Positions 36,001 to 44,518 of a DNA stretch of 64,000 bases are shown here, piece after piece. Position numbers and translations under genes: made by a program. This DNA comes from Cyprinodon diabolis. Lineage: Eukaryota > Chordata > Actinopteri > Cyprinodontiformes > Cyprinodontidae. Every line of letters begins with the position of its first letter. The first letter of the stretch is position 1. The notes under the pieces were generated by a model. It was not told the origin of the DNA. It did no database searches and saw nothing but the letters and a program-made list of their open reading frames with translations. The stretch lies in NCBI GenBank assembly GCA_030533445.1, contig CM060064.1:6431879-6495878 (forward strand). Direction: 5' to 3'.

Positions 36001-39000
36001 TCCTCGCTGCGCCGCTTACATCATCAAAATGAATGATGGCAGCTGTAACCACATGACCTGTGCCGTCTGCGGCTGTGAGTTCTGCTGGCTCTGCATGAAA
36101 GAGATCTCAGACTTGCACTACTTGAGGTAAGAATTTCGGCTTGATTCCAAAATATTGACAAATTGCACAACAACACAGGGTTGACATTTCTCTTCCTTTC
36201 TTTAATCTGATTCACTGCAATGCTTTTAAATGACTGGGTATGAAAACAGTAATTTCATTGCCTTGACCAGAGCTGCGTTATTTATTATTTCACATGATGG
36301 TTAGAGAGTATGCAGCAAACGTCTTCAAACTTGGAAACAAAGGCCAGTGGATTGTTTTCTAGCTCTTTTGGAATCTTATTTTCTGTCTCCCTTTCTGTTT
36401 CCAATGTTGTTATTGATTGATTTATAAAGCGATGACTCATTTTCTCATTTGCCTGCTTCAGTCCGTCAGGATGCACATTTTGGGGGAAGAAGCCGTGGAG
36501 CAGGAAGAAGAAGATCCTTTGGCAGCTGGGGACTCTTGTGGGCGCCCCTGTTGGAATCGCACTGATTGCTGGGATTGCGATCCCCGCCATGATCATTGGT
36601 ATACCTGTATATGTGGGAAGGAAGGTGAGACGTCAAAAACACAACTTCACTATGTGGATTCATTCTTTCCTGACGTCCAAACAGCAGCTAAATCCTTATA
36701 CTTGGTGATATCTATTGTGACAGATGTTTTCAACCTGAGTGCTCTGAGCCTAATGAACTAGAACTACTAACTGATCAAAGTTTGTCTTCTGAGTTTCTGC
36801 CAAAAGCCAGAAAATCAGAAGATGACTTAATTACAAATATACCACAAGAAGAAAGAAAACCTGCAACTCTGTCAACTTAGTTATATAGAGGTGAAGTTAT
36901 ACTGGGGCCGATACGCTGACCAATAATGAAAAATCCGGCCAGCAAGGAAGAATCAAAGGATCATTATTTATACCTAAAACTAATACGTTTTCGGTGATTT
37001 AATGAATTTAGCATTAATCAGTAAAAAAGTAACAATTTTCGTCACGATCACTGAGTCTGGGAGCGGCCATTTTTGCCCAAATATAGTAATACCTCACTCC
37101 AGAAATTTTTCAGCAGTGATGTCACGGTGCGGTAAGCCTAGCGCCATTCTCCACGCTTTACAAGCAAAATCAATGGGAGCCAGAGCATGTGAAGGGAGCG
37201 GAGTGCCATGCATATACCGCTCCCCGCTCAGGAGGATGTTTGCTCATTTGCACAGCCGCTCAAAGTTGTGCCCGGATGCTCCACTCAAAATCCGTTGCGC
37301 TCAGCTTAATTTTCCTGCCACTCCGGCAAAATCGCTCTTAGACACATCTGCAATCAGCAACAATTATTGAAGATTTCCAGAGGACTTCACCATTGAAATT
37401 CACCAGAGCTATAGTGAAACTGACAATGCCCACATACATGACAGTTGGATGTTGGAATACTTTGGGTAAAAGTAAAAAAACATTAGTTATTGATCTTTCC
37501 GATTCCTGATCCTCCAACTGATTGCCAACTGGAAGAGGAAGGATTTGCCATCAAACTTCTGGCCAGAGAATAAACAGATAATCTGTAGCCAACATTTGGA
37601 AGAAGAATGTTTTCAAGATGACTTTGATAATAGCGCGTTGTGACAAACACCAGATACAGCACCGGGACTTGATCAACAGCCGATACACCGTGACGTCACA
37701 AACCAGTAGGTGGCAGTAGGTGTGTAAATCACACCTATCATGGCGATTTGATTCAGTAGCAATTTCCTGACCCAATGATGACCCAATGATTTGATTATTT
37801 TCGATACTCAAGAATACATCACGATACAATTTGATTAATTGGTTAATTTTTTTTTTACCTTACAGGCTAGACAATGATTCAAATTTGAAACAAATCAATG
37901 AAAGCTGTAATCTCGTTATGCATTTTATTTGAAAAACAACAGCAAATAACAGAAGTAGCAAAGTTATACTCCACCTATACCTATGAAAACCTAATTTACC
38001 GAAAAATAATATCTCTGTGTTTACGTGAGTGGGTGTGTGCAAGTGGAAACAGGGTAGTGGCTAAAGGAAGCGAGGTAGGAGAGCAAAATGGGTTTAGCGC
38101 CACCGCAGCACGGAAGTCAGAATTACATCCAGGAGCAAATGGATAAAAATAGACCGGAGGAAAAAAAAATAACATGAATCAATACTCTTGCAGACGTGCC
38201 GATGAATCGGATCGTCGGCTGTTGGATCGATGCATCGATACAAAACCTTTATTATTTACACCTCTAGGTGGCAGTAGTGTAATTTACATTCAAATGAAAA
38301 TTACTCTTAATTAAAAACACTTATCATTTATTATACAGAATGCAATAGTTTCATATTTAAAGTGCTTTCAGAAGTTTGAATACGACCGAACTTTTCCTTT
38401 AATACTCGATGTTTTGAGCCAGCTGGTTTCTCATGTCTGGGCCCTTCAGCTCAACACAGTTCTCTCCTGTCAGATCAATAACCGCTACGAAGGAAAGGAC
38501 ATTTCCCGGCATGAGAGGAACCTGGTGATCGCTGGCGGAGTGACCCTGTCTGCCATCGTGTCCCCTGTCGTGGCTGCAGTCACTGTCGGTCAGTCTGTTC
38601 TCAACCTCTCTATAACATCTCTGCTTCTTGTTTACCTCTCAGCATCATCCTCTGCTAGGCTGTTTCTAACCAGCGTCTCCCTGTATCTTACCAGTAGTAG
38701 CCATTCAAAATTTCCCCTCTGTCCTTGATGGGTCTTTGGCTGGTCCTCTAAGATTCATTTTTAAACATCAATCCTTCTACTAAAATATTCTTCCTGTCAT
38801 GATTTGTGGAAATTAAGATCTAAAGTGAAGCGTCATCTCCTGGTCAGACCCTGTAATTGAGTGAAAAGGTGAAGTCAGAGTTAGCAAATATGCAAGAGTG
38901 GGGTCACTCCTATGGCTGGACGTTGGAGGGGATTTTGCTGGGAGTTGCAGGGATGTGTGCTGCCATTCCACTGGCATTTGACTGGGAAGGGCCATTTTGA

Positions 39001-42000
39001 ATGGCTGCTGCTGTAAATCCTTGGGCTGCCTGTTTCTCACCCAGCTGTCTCTTCCTATAAGGCATCGGAGTCCCCATCATGCTGGCATACGTGTACGGCG
39101 TGGTGCCCATCTCTCTGTGCCGCAGTGGAGGTTGCGGCGTTTCGGCCGGGAACGGCAAAGGAGTTCGCATCGAGTTTGACGACGAGAACGACATGAACGT
39201 GGGCAGCGGCACCGCCGCTACGGGTTGGTTTGATTGTTGTACCTCAAAACTTCTTCATCTCCGGCTGCATTATCAGCTCACAATGCAAGAGACCACTCAC
39301 ATGCTAATGGCCCTTCATTTAAACATCCAGAAAGAAACTTTGTTTACAAAATAAGAAAATGTGTTTAATAAACGGTAAAATGGACTAATTTCACACTAAA
39401 ATGCTCAGAGCATTAACATCCTTGTGTTGTAAACAAGAACACCCAATAAAGTGAACGACAAACCGACACCTCTTTACAAGTTTGAGCTGCTGTGGTTTAG
39501 CTGGTTAACCGTCGCAGTGTTGAGATGTTTATCACTCAAAACTAGAAGGCCTGCATTTTAAAAGCCATTCACCTGCTGAGCAAGATATGTAAGATAGAAG
39601 ATGTGCTTTTAGGCGATGCTGTTAAGGTCAAACTAGAGGAGTGAAGGTCTCCTGGCAACATATCCTTCCCTTTGTGGATCTTTGAAGCTTCTCCAGAGTT
39701 TCTGTGATTGTTTAAATGTCAGAAATTGATCTAAAATTAAAATCTTTGCTTCATTTAAGGAGGGAAGAAAAATTGACTATTTTGCATATATCAAAATTCT
39801 ATATACTTAAAGTCGTAGGAAAGTCGTATTTAAATGTCAAATCATTCTGGCTTAAACATGTATATAAATGTACTCTTTATCAGACAAAGATCTTAAAAAA
39901 AAAAAAAAAATCCTCTCTTAAAATCAGTGGGGGGGTTTTCGTTCTCTTATGCATTCCGGTTAGTTATACGTCAGCCCGAACACCTAAATTCGGCCAATCA
40001 TATATCAACGATCATCTGTCAGTCACATTTTTTTGGTCATAGCATCTTGATTCATATGTTGCCGTTAATATACGCAAAGGTTGAAATAAGAAATAAGAAT
40101 CATTTCCTTTCCCATTGAGTTCCGTCCCAGTGTTCACGGGGATGGACGTCTGTGTCTTCAGCAGGCGTAGAGCTAACAGAACTGGCAGCGTTGCGAGGCA
40201 AGGGCTCAGACATGTACGGCTGTAAGCCTTCTACACCAGACCAAGCTTCTGCCGCCCTGGCGTCCTCTTCCACAACATCTTCATCCCCGCTTTCCTCCTC
40301 TAAATAAAAAATGGATGACAGAGGAGACTCATCCACGACCTCTGACACTAAACTCTCCTCCTCTTGCATGTTTCCTCTGTCCATAGTGTTCCTTGACAGT
40401 GTCGTTTCTAAGTCACCAATTTAGTGCTACTTGGTCCCAATGGAATTTTCCATTGGGAACCTACTAGCACTAAGTTGCTAACTGGTTAGCAGGATGCTTT
40501 ATTCACTAGTGTAAAGTCGTGCACCAATCAGGAGAATTCTGAAATCTAACGGTTGGAACAGCCGCTTCCCTACGACTTTAGAGTAAGATAATGTAGATAT
40601 GTTCTTATTTTAGGTGAGAAATTCTTTAATTTTCAGATTTAAATTTAAATCTTGATCATTTAAATCAAATTAAATCGAATGCAAATAGACTCATTTCAGA
40701 AAATGTGACAGTTTGAGAAGTGTTAATAAAGGTTGCTGAGATTTTTCTTTTGTGCCTCCTCCTCTTAGACACCACATCAGGAGCAGACACCAGGAACAAT
40801 CCCAGCATAGGTGAAGGCAGTGTGGGGGGGATGACGGGCAGCCTGAGCGCCAGCGGCAGCCACATGGACCGCCTGGGAGCCGCCAGAGACAACCTGAGCG
40901 AGACAGCGTCCACCATGGCTCTGGCCGGGGCCAGCATCAGTGGCAGCCTGTCGGGCAGCGCCATGGTCAACTACCTGCACAGGTGCTAAAACCGCTCGTT
41001 AGACGCATCTTTTTATCTGTTCTCCTCTAATGTGTCCCTGCCTCTCATGGTTGTCAGGATGGAGGTTCAGGCTGACGTGCAAAAGGAACGCTGCAGTCTC
41101 AGCGGAGACTCTGCCACTGTCAGCCTGGGTACAATCAGTGATAACGCAAGCACCAAAGCCATGGCCGGCTCCATCCTGAGCGCCTACATGCCTCTGGACA
41201 GGTCAGCCTCGCTTTCATGTCCTTCTCTGAGATGTATTCCATCTGATTACCCAGGCCGACTGAATTCTGCCTTTTTTCCCCTCTTTCCAGAGAGGGAAAC
41301 AGCATGGAGGTCCAGGTGGACATCGAATCCAAACCTGCCAAACGTCGGCACCACAGCGGCAGTAGCAGCGTAGAGGACAGCAGCAACACCGGCCGCTGCA
41401 GCTGGACCAACCCCCCCGCCGGCTGTAGCTCCTCAGAAGGCAGAGGGAGCGCGGCTAAGTGGGCCAAAGAGGCATCCTGCTCCTCCTCTTCCAGCTCCGG
41501 GGGCAAAAAGAGCAAAGGCAAGCTGCGCAAGAAAGCAGGCGGAGGAACGAAGATCAATGAGTCGCGGGAAGACATGGACGCCCAGCTGTTAGAGCAGCGC
41601 AGCACCAACTCCTCCGAGTTCGACTCCCCGTCACTGAGCGGCAGCCTACCCTCTGTGGCCGACTCGCATTCCAGCCACTTCTCAGAGTTCAGCTGCTCCG
41701 ACCTGGAAAGCATGAAGACATCTTGTAGCCATGGCTCCAGCGGCGGGGACTACCACCCTCGCTTCGCCACCGTCAGCCCCTTACCGGAGGTGGAGAACGA
41801 CCGTCTGGAACTGTGCCTCGCCTCTCTGTCCCCGGCCTTCACCTCCTCCCCCCTGGGTAACGGCGCTCAGTTTTCTCAGCTCGACTGCGTTAGAGACGAT
41901 AACGCTAACCCCGCGTGTCCCAGCGAGCCGGACTCCTGCAGCAACACCGGAGAGCTTTTAAAGGAACAGAACAACAATCATCAGGAGGAGGAGGCGGCGC

Positions 42001-42038
42001 CGCAGACCAAGAACTCCAGCATACAGACTGATATTTAA
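26369..42038 (+). CDS. RNF19A: RNF19A (dorfin), RBR-type E3 ubiquitin-protein ligase; 9 coding exons
   Basis: RBR ligases accept ubiquitin from an E2 onto a catalytic cysteine and pass it to substrate; dorfin is known for acting on misfolded proteins such as mutant SOD1. The nine exons join in phase to 856 residues (human about 838). Visible in order: Ser/basic N-terminus (1-125), RING1 from C131 to C178 (CPLC...CPEC), IBR (about 201-270), then RING2 beginning CPRC (300-303) with the HMTC motif whose last residue, C320, is the predicted catalytic cysteine. Two hydrophobic segments follow (about 360-392 and 412-455), consistent with membrane anchoring, then a long Ser-rich tail. All donors are GT and acceptors AG. 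The gene meets SPAG1 tail to tail. I see no disabling change. RNF19B is the alternative paralogue, but the tail and the SPAG1 linkage favour RNF19A. Confidence 0.95.
27040..27321. other. RNF19A: Start of RNF19A intron 1 between coding exons
   Basis: Unique sequence up to the L2 tail; nothing recognised. Confidence 0.4.
27322..29717 (-). mobile_element. L2-clade LINE with a 558-codon open reverse transcriptase frame
   Basis: On the - strand, 28041-29717 is one open frame containing the reverse transcriptase motifs in order: [43 protein letters not shown] (catalytic Asp), [10 protein letters not shown] and CYADDTQLY (catalytic Asp pair), then the C-terminal [19 protein letters not shown] block. 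The 3' UTR follows to the CTGAATTGAATTGAA tail near 27322. The upstream endonuclease domain is absent, so the copy is 5'-truncated but without stops in what remains. Clade assignment rests on motif spelling and tail; a close Jockey-group clade is possible. Confidence 0.9.
29718..30030. other. RNF19A: RNF19A intron sequence between two LINEs
   Basis: Nothing recognised. Confidence 0.4.
30046..31671 (-). mobile_element. L1-type LINE, 5'-truncated, with 15-bp target duplication
   Basis: The - strand encodes the C-terminal part of an L1 ORF2 protein ([27 protein letters not shown], then Cys-rich SPLCIRCN and HMFFSCP near the end). The frame is open from about 31671 down to 30387, then a 3' UTR with an A-rich tail on the - strand. 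CAAATACAAATTATT is repeated exactly at 30031-30045 and 31672-31686, as expected of a target-primed insertion. The ATG at 31709 lies outside the element. No reverse transcriptase core is present. Confidence 0.9.
31687..32099. other. RNF19A: RNF19A intron with (AT)n run
   Basis: A TATATA-rich microsatellite lies at about 31940-31982. No exon seen. Confidence 0.4.
32100..32300 (-). mobile_element. LINE reverse transcriptase C-terminal fragment (RTE/Rex3-like?)
   Basis: The - strand frame contains [20 protein letters not shown], matching the FKYLG block found after the RT core of fish endonuclease/RT LINEs. Clade is tentative. Confidence 0.5.
32301..33643. other. RNF19A: Rest of RNF19A intron before coding exon 2
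   Basis: No exons or element ends recognised. Confidence 0.4.
33644..33852 (+). CDS. RNF19A: RNF19A coding exon 2
   Basis: 209 nt. Acceptor TTTTTACCAG; encodes the IBR core ([13 protein letters not shown] ... FCYHCK) and the following linker (SYSQESGAA). Donor GTGGGC at 33853. Reading through would stop at 33908, so the donor is needed. Confidence 0.93.
33955..34169. mobile_element. Short hAT MITE with perfect target duplication
   Basis: Near-palindromic: CAGGGGTGCTTAAGTCCAGT on the left and ACTGGACTTGAGCACCCCTG on the right. The 8-bp flank TCATAGAT is exact (33947-33954, 34170-34177). In RNF19A intron, + strand context. Confidence 0.9.
34312..35612. mobile_element. TTAA-flanked family C element, complete copy
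   Basis: Inverted ends AGGAAAAGTCCGGTCA and (right) TTGACCGGACTTCTCCT are flanked by TTAA at 34308-34311 and 35613-35616. Two TGACGTCA palindromes lie inside (34506-34513 and 35433-35440). No transposase recognised. The second copy is at about 36925. Confidence 0.75.
35982..36126 (+). CDS. RNF19A: RNF19A coding exon 3
   Basis: 145 nt after acceptor CTGTTGCAG. Encodes RING2 ([10 protein letters not shown], then CNHMTC with the predicted catalytic cysteine, CEFCWLC). Donor GTAAGA. Confidence 0.94.
36316..36385. repeat. Scrap shared with 57043-57110
   Basis: AACGTCTTCAAACTTGGAAA and the following 50 bp recur near 57043 beside a Penelope-like fragment, so this is probably a piece of the same element in an RNF19A intron. 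Confidence 0.45.
36462..36624 (+). CDS. RNF19A: RNF19A coding exon 4
   Basis: 163 nt after acceptor CTGCTTCAG. Encodes the basic stretch WSRKKK followed by the first hydrophobic segment ([17 protein letters not shown]), ending VGRK. Donor GTGAGA. Confidence 0.93.
36925..38398. mobile_element. TTAA-flanked family C element, copy interrupted by a hAT
   Basis: Matches 34312-35612 from AAAAATCCGGCCAG to the right end CGACCGAACTTTTCCT followed by TTAA (38399-38402). The left terminus is eroded. One of the two TGACGTCA sites is kept (37691-37698). A 550-bp hAT splits it at 37717-38266. Confidence 0.75.
37717..38266. mobile_element. hAT MITE inserted in family C element
   Basis: The ends TAGGTGTGTAAATCAC and (right) ATTATTTACACCTCTA are inverted; the 8-bp duplication GGTGGCAG is exact (37709-37716, 38267-38274). 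The uninterrupted sequence at about 35450-35461 in the sister copy shows the pre-insertion site. Confidence 0.92.
38474..38588 (+). CDS. RNF19A: RNF19A coding exon 5
   Basis: 115 nt after acceptor TCCTGTCAG. Begins INNRYEGKD and holds the first part of the second hydrophobic segment ([16 protein letters not shown]). Donor GTCAGT. Confidence 0.92.
38589..39061. other. RNF19A: RNF19A intron between coding exons 5 and 6
   Basis: Unique sequence; nothing recognised. Confidence 0.4.
39062..39223 (+). CDS. RNF19A: RNF19A coding exon 6
   Basis: 162 nt after acceptor CTATAAG, which has a poor pyrimidine tract next to the AG. Completes the second hydrophobic segment ([13 protein letters not shown]) and reads into [11 protein letters not shown]. 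Donor GTTGGT is weak but keeps the phase into the next exon. Confidence 0.9.
39224..39810. other. RNF19A: RNF19A intron before the family A element
   Basis: Unique sequence; nothing recognised. Confidence 0.4.
39811..40577 (-). mobile_element. TTAA-flanked family A element, copy 2
   Basis: Left end AGTCGTAGGAAAG after TTAA (39807-39810); right end CTTCCCTACGACT before TTAG (40578-40581, a degraded TTAA). The - strand has a 94-codon ORF (40100-40384) starting [11 protein letters not shown], acidic throughout, with LQPYMSEP near the middle. It is the best-preserved inverted-repeat pair of the family. Confidence 0.75.
40100..40384 (-). CDS. Acidic 94-residue ORF of family A transposon
   Basis: Function unknown. 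The protein is rich in Glu/Asp ([16 protein letters not shown]) with no signal or membrane segment. The same frame is open in the copy at 52015-52272, ending earlier, and is broken by a stop in the copy near 24546-24787. The LQPY[MI]xEP motif recalls the N-terminal ends of transposon-encoded proteins in fish genomes. It may be the first exon of a lost transposase or accessory protein. It is probably not a host gene. Confidence 0.45.
   Translation of the reverse strand: MDRGNMQEEESLVSEVVDESPLSSIFYLEEESGDEDVVEEDARAAEAWSGVEGLQPYMSEPLPRNAASSVSSTPAEDTDVHPREHWDGTQWERK
40769..40982 (+). CDS. RNF19A: RNF19A coding exon 7
   Basis: 214 nt after acceptor CTCTTAG. Encodes the conserved [11 protein letters not shown] and [14 protein letters not shown] blocks of the cytosolic tail. 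Donor GTGCTA follows 40982. Confidence 0.92.
41058..41201 (+). CDS. RNF19A: RNF19A coding exon 8
   Basis: 144 nt after acceptor GGTTGTCAG. Encodes [17 protein letters not shown] through [12 protein letters not shown], closely matching vertebrate RNF19A. Donor GTCAGC. Introns on both sides are under 100 bp. Confidence 0.92.
41291..42038 (+). CDS. RNF19A: RNF19A last coding exon
   Basis: 748 coding nt after acceptor CTCTTTCCAG. Ser-rich tail with the family blocks [24 protein letters not shown] and [17 protein letters not shown], ending SIQTDI and TAA at 42036-42038. Confidence 0.94.
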
Positions 42039-43335
42039 TAAAGTCCATCCCTGAAGTGCTGCTCTAATACTTTATACACAACCTCCTTTAACCCAACAGC
42101 TGCTGCTGATGGTTTAACCTGCAGTTTGGGGTTTTTCATAGAAAGCAGCATTTGAGTAAATCTGATCTGTGGTTCTATCAGATGCTAGAAAAGGCTTCAA
42201 TAGATCAGCGTTCTGAAAGTATTAACTTACCTAAAGCTCCTCTCTGATTGGCTGCTGCGCTTCAATCAGGTGTTTGGGTTTTAGTGGGGACCAGGCAATA
42301 TGTTGATTTCTTTTCTTTTATTTGGGATGTTCCCAATCCTCAGCACTAAAATAAACCTTAAACAAAGCTTTTCTTTTTTTTTTGCTGGAGATGATGATCC
42401 GCTGCTTTTCCTCATAGTTTGAGACGTTATGTGCCAACATAACATGGGGCAGATCCTGCTCTGGGATATTAAAGCAAGCTGATTGTTTTTTGGGGGGGGC
42501 GGGGTTGTAGGAGTTGATGCTAACCAGTGGGTTTAGAGGTGGTTTAGCTCAGCCTCACTGAGAGCTTTGAAATCTCGACTCACGGTGCCTTCAGGAAGCT
42601 GCTTAGGTTTGTCTCCTGGACTTCCAGGACAATGTTTTCCAGACGGCAGTCTGTGTGTCTGTGGCGCACACTGAAGACTTCTCAACAGCCTACCAAAGAC
42701 GGCACTCAGGCTCTTGTTGGTTCTTTCTCAGCTGCCGGCAGTCACATGCATCCTGTTTTTCTTTTCCATTGCAGGGCTGAGTGAAGGCGTGACCCAGGGT
42801 CACACATCCACCCTAATTGTTTCGTTTTTTTACATGTTCCACTGAAGCTAAGCAATTAGCTGAAGCTGCCCAGCAGCTCCAGGCACCTTCACTGATGCAC
42901 AAACCTTCAGTATGTCTCGCTGAACCCTCCTGGTCTGGATTCCAGTTTGTGTTGCCAAACGGTGCTGCTGAGCAGACATAAAGTATGTTTTATTTTAGTT
43001 TTTTTTCCAGAGTTTTTGCTCAGCCTATTTCCTGAGCTGGTTCAGGTGAACCTCTACCAGCAGCGGTTCTGACCCAGCTCACTTGGTTCTGTGGATGAAG
43101 CCTAATTGCTGCAGTTCTCCCTTCATAAGATGGAAGATTTTTTTTGTTTCCTTCTTCCGTCATGGTTTTTAACCAAAAAAAAATGTTTTGGTTGTAATTT
43201 GCACACTACTGCCAGATAAAACTGGTCATTAGTGCACCATGGGATAAAGGTGTTTGTATATTTGTTTGGGGGATTTGCTTTACTATATGCGTGTAAATGC
43301 ATATCGACAAAAATAAAAAAATATATATATATCAA
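42039..43335 (+). other. RNF19A: RNF19A 3' UTR
   Basis: No coding signal. A canonical AATAAA lies at 43312-43317, and another near 42350 could serve as an early site. The end is set just past the distal signal. Confidence 0.6.
43312..43317 (+). terminator. RNF19A: RNF19A poly(A) signal
   Basis: Canonical AATAAA at the end of the 3' UTR, followed by an AT-rich stretch. Confidence 0.6.
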
Positions 43336-43369
43336 ATGTATGGTTTCTTATATTCAGTAAAAGAACACA

Positions 43370-44389
43370 ACATGAAAGTGATTTTCTTTATTGAATAGGC
43401 CTCTGTATTCTGTACAGATAACTTTACTGAAACATACAATTTAAACTACAAACTAAAGGTTTTTATTGCCTCTTGCCCCCAGTTTGGGTCCCTGACTTTA
43501 ACTCTGTACATTCATGAAGAACAAAACCTTTTAACATTCAGGAAGCTCTCTGTTTAGGACAAAAACATTCTTATGAACAGTTTTAAATTAGAAAAGAATG
43601 GCTATTTGAATGTTGTCAGTAAAACATGTAAAATCTTGGATGCAAAGGTCGTTTAAAATTTGACTCAAGTGAAGAATTAAATTACTGGAATTAATATGAT
43701 GCATTTGGACAAACTTTGGAGCTTCGATAAAGAGGAGTGTGCAGAACATTTACCCGGTGGATCGTCTTGACCCCCCCAGGCTGCACTTTAAGGACACGTC
43801 TCCCTAGAAGCAGGAATTCTTCATTTAACTTCTTATTGCATAGATGTTTAAGCAGAATGAAGCATTAATGTGTTTTTTTTTAATGATCTTTTGGTCTGTT
43901 ACAGACAGAAATAGATATATTTAAACATCTTTTAGGGTATCTTCAATAGTTCAGTGACAAAAGGTTGTAGTTTCCTTAAGCAGCATGGGCACTGACGACC
44001 TCTAAACATGGCTGATTTACAACAGCCACACGTGTTACATGACTGATTTGAAGAGCTTCCCGGACCAAATAAACAGAAATCAGTTCTGGGAACAGGAGCT
44101 CCTCTTATGTAATCCCAGAGCAGTGGGAGAAAACGCTGGCCTGCTGTCGGCCAATCCCACGCTGCACTTTGGACCGTGTTTGATAATTTGCAAAGTAAAA
44201 ACGATCCAGATGAACAATTAAAGTCAAATCGGTGCTGGTACATAAAATCTGCATAGCAAAAAACAACAGACACCCTCAGCTTTCACTTAGAATCAGTTCC
44301 TTGGTGCTTCTGTGGAAACATGGAGGCTGTTCTGAGCCTGATGATGCATAGAACCAGGATTGGAGATGCAGCAGAGGGTGAAGGGGGGG
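43370..44389 (-). other. SPAG1: SPAG1 3' UTR
   Basis: Lies between the stop at 44390-44392 and the poly(A) signal. No coding signal; the open frames here are incidental. Confidence 0.55.
43387..43392 (-). terminator. SPAG1: SPAG1 poly(A) signal
   Basis: TTTATT on the + strand is AATAAA for the leftward transcript. It lies about 1 kb past the SPAG1 stop. Confidence 0.55.
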
Positions 44390-44518
44390 TCAGACATATT
44401 TGTTGGCCAGATTGTGAACGTCACCCTGGGTGAACTCTGAGCTCTCCACAGCTGAGAGACGCTCAAAGAGCTGAGTCACGGAGCGACGCTCGTGGTCCTC
44501 CAGCTGCATGAAAACGAC
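44390..44518 (-). CDS. SPAG1: SPAG1 last coding exon
   Basis: 129 nt, phase 0 from acceptor CTGCCTGCAG; encodes VVFMQLEDHERRSVTQLFERL to NLANKYV and TGA. End of the RPAP3_C-like domain. Confidence 0.9.
   Translation of the reverse strand, partial: VVFMQLEDHERRSVTQLFERLSAVESSEFTQGDVHNLANKYV

Noticed and set aside
41135..41713. 192-codon open frame on the - strand
   Set aside because: Antisense to the last RNF19A exon, which has clear family blocks on the + strand.
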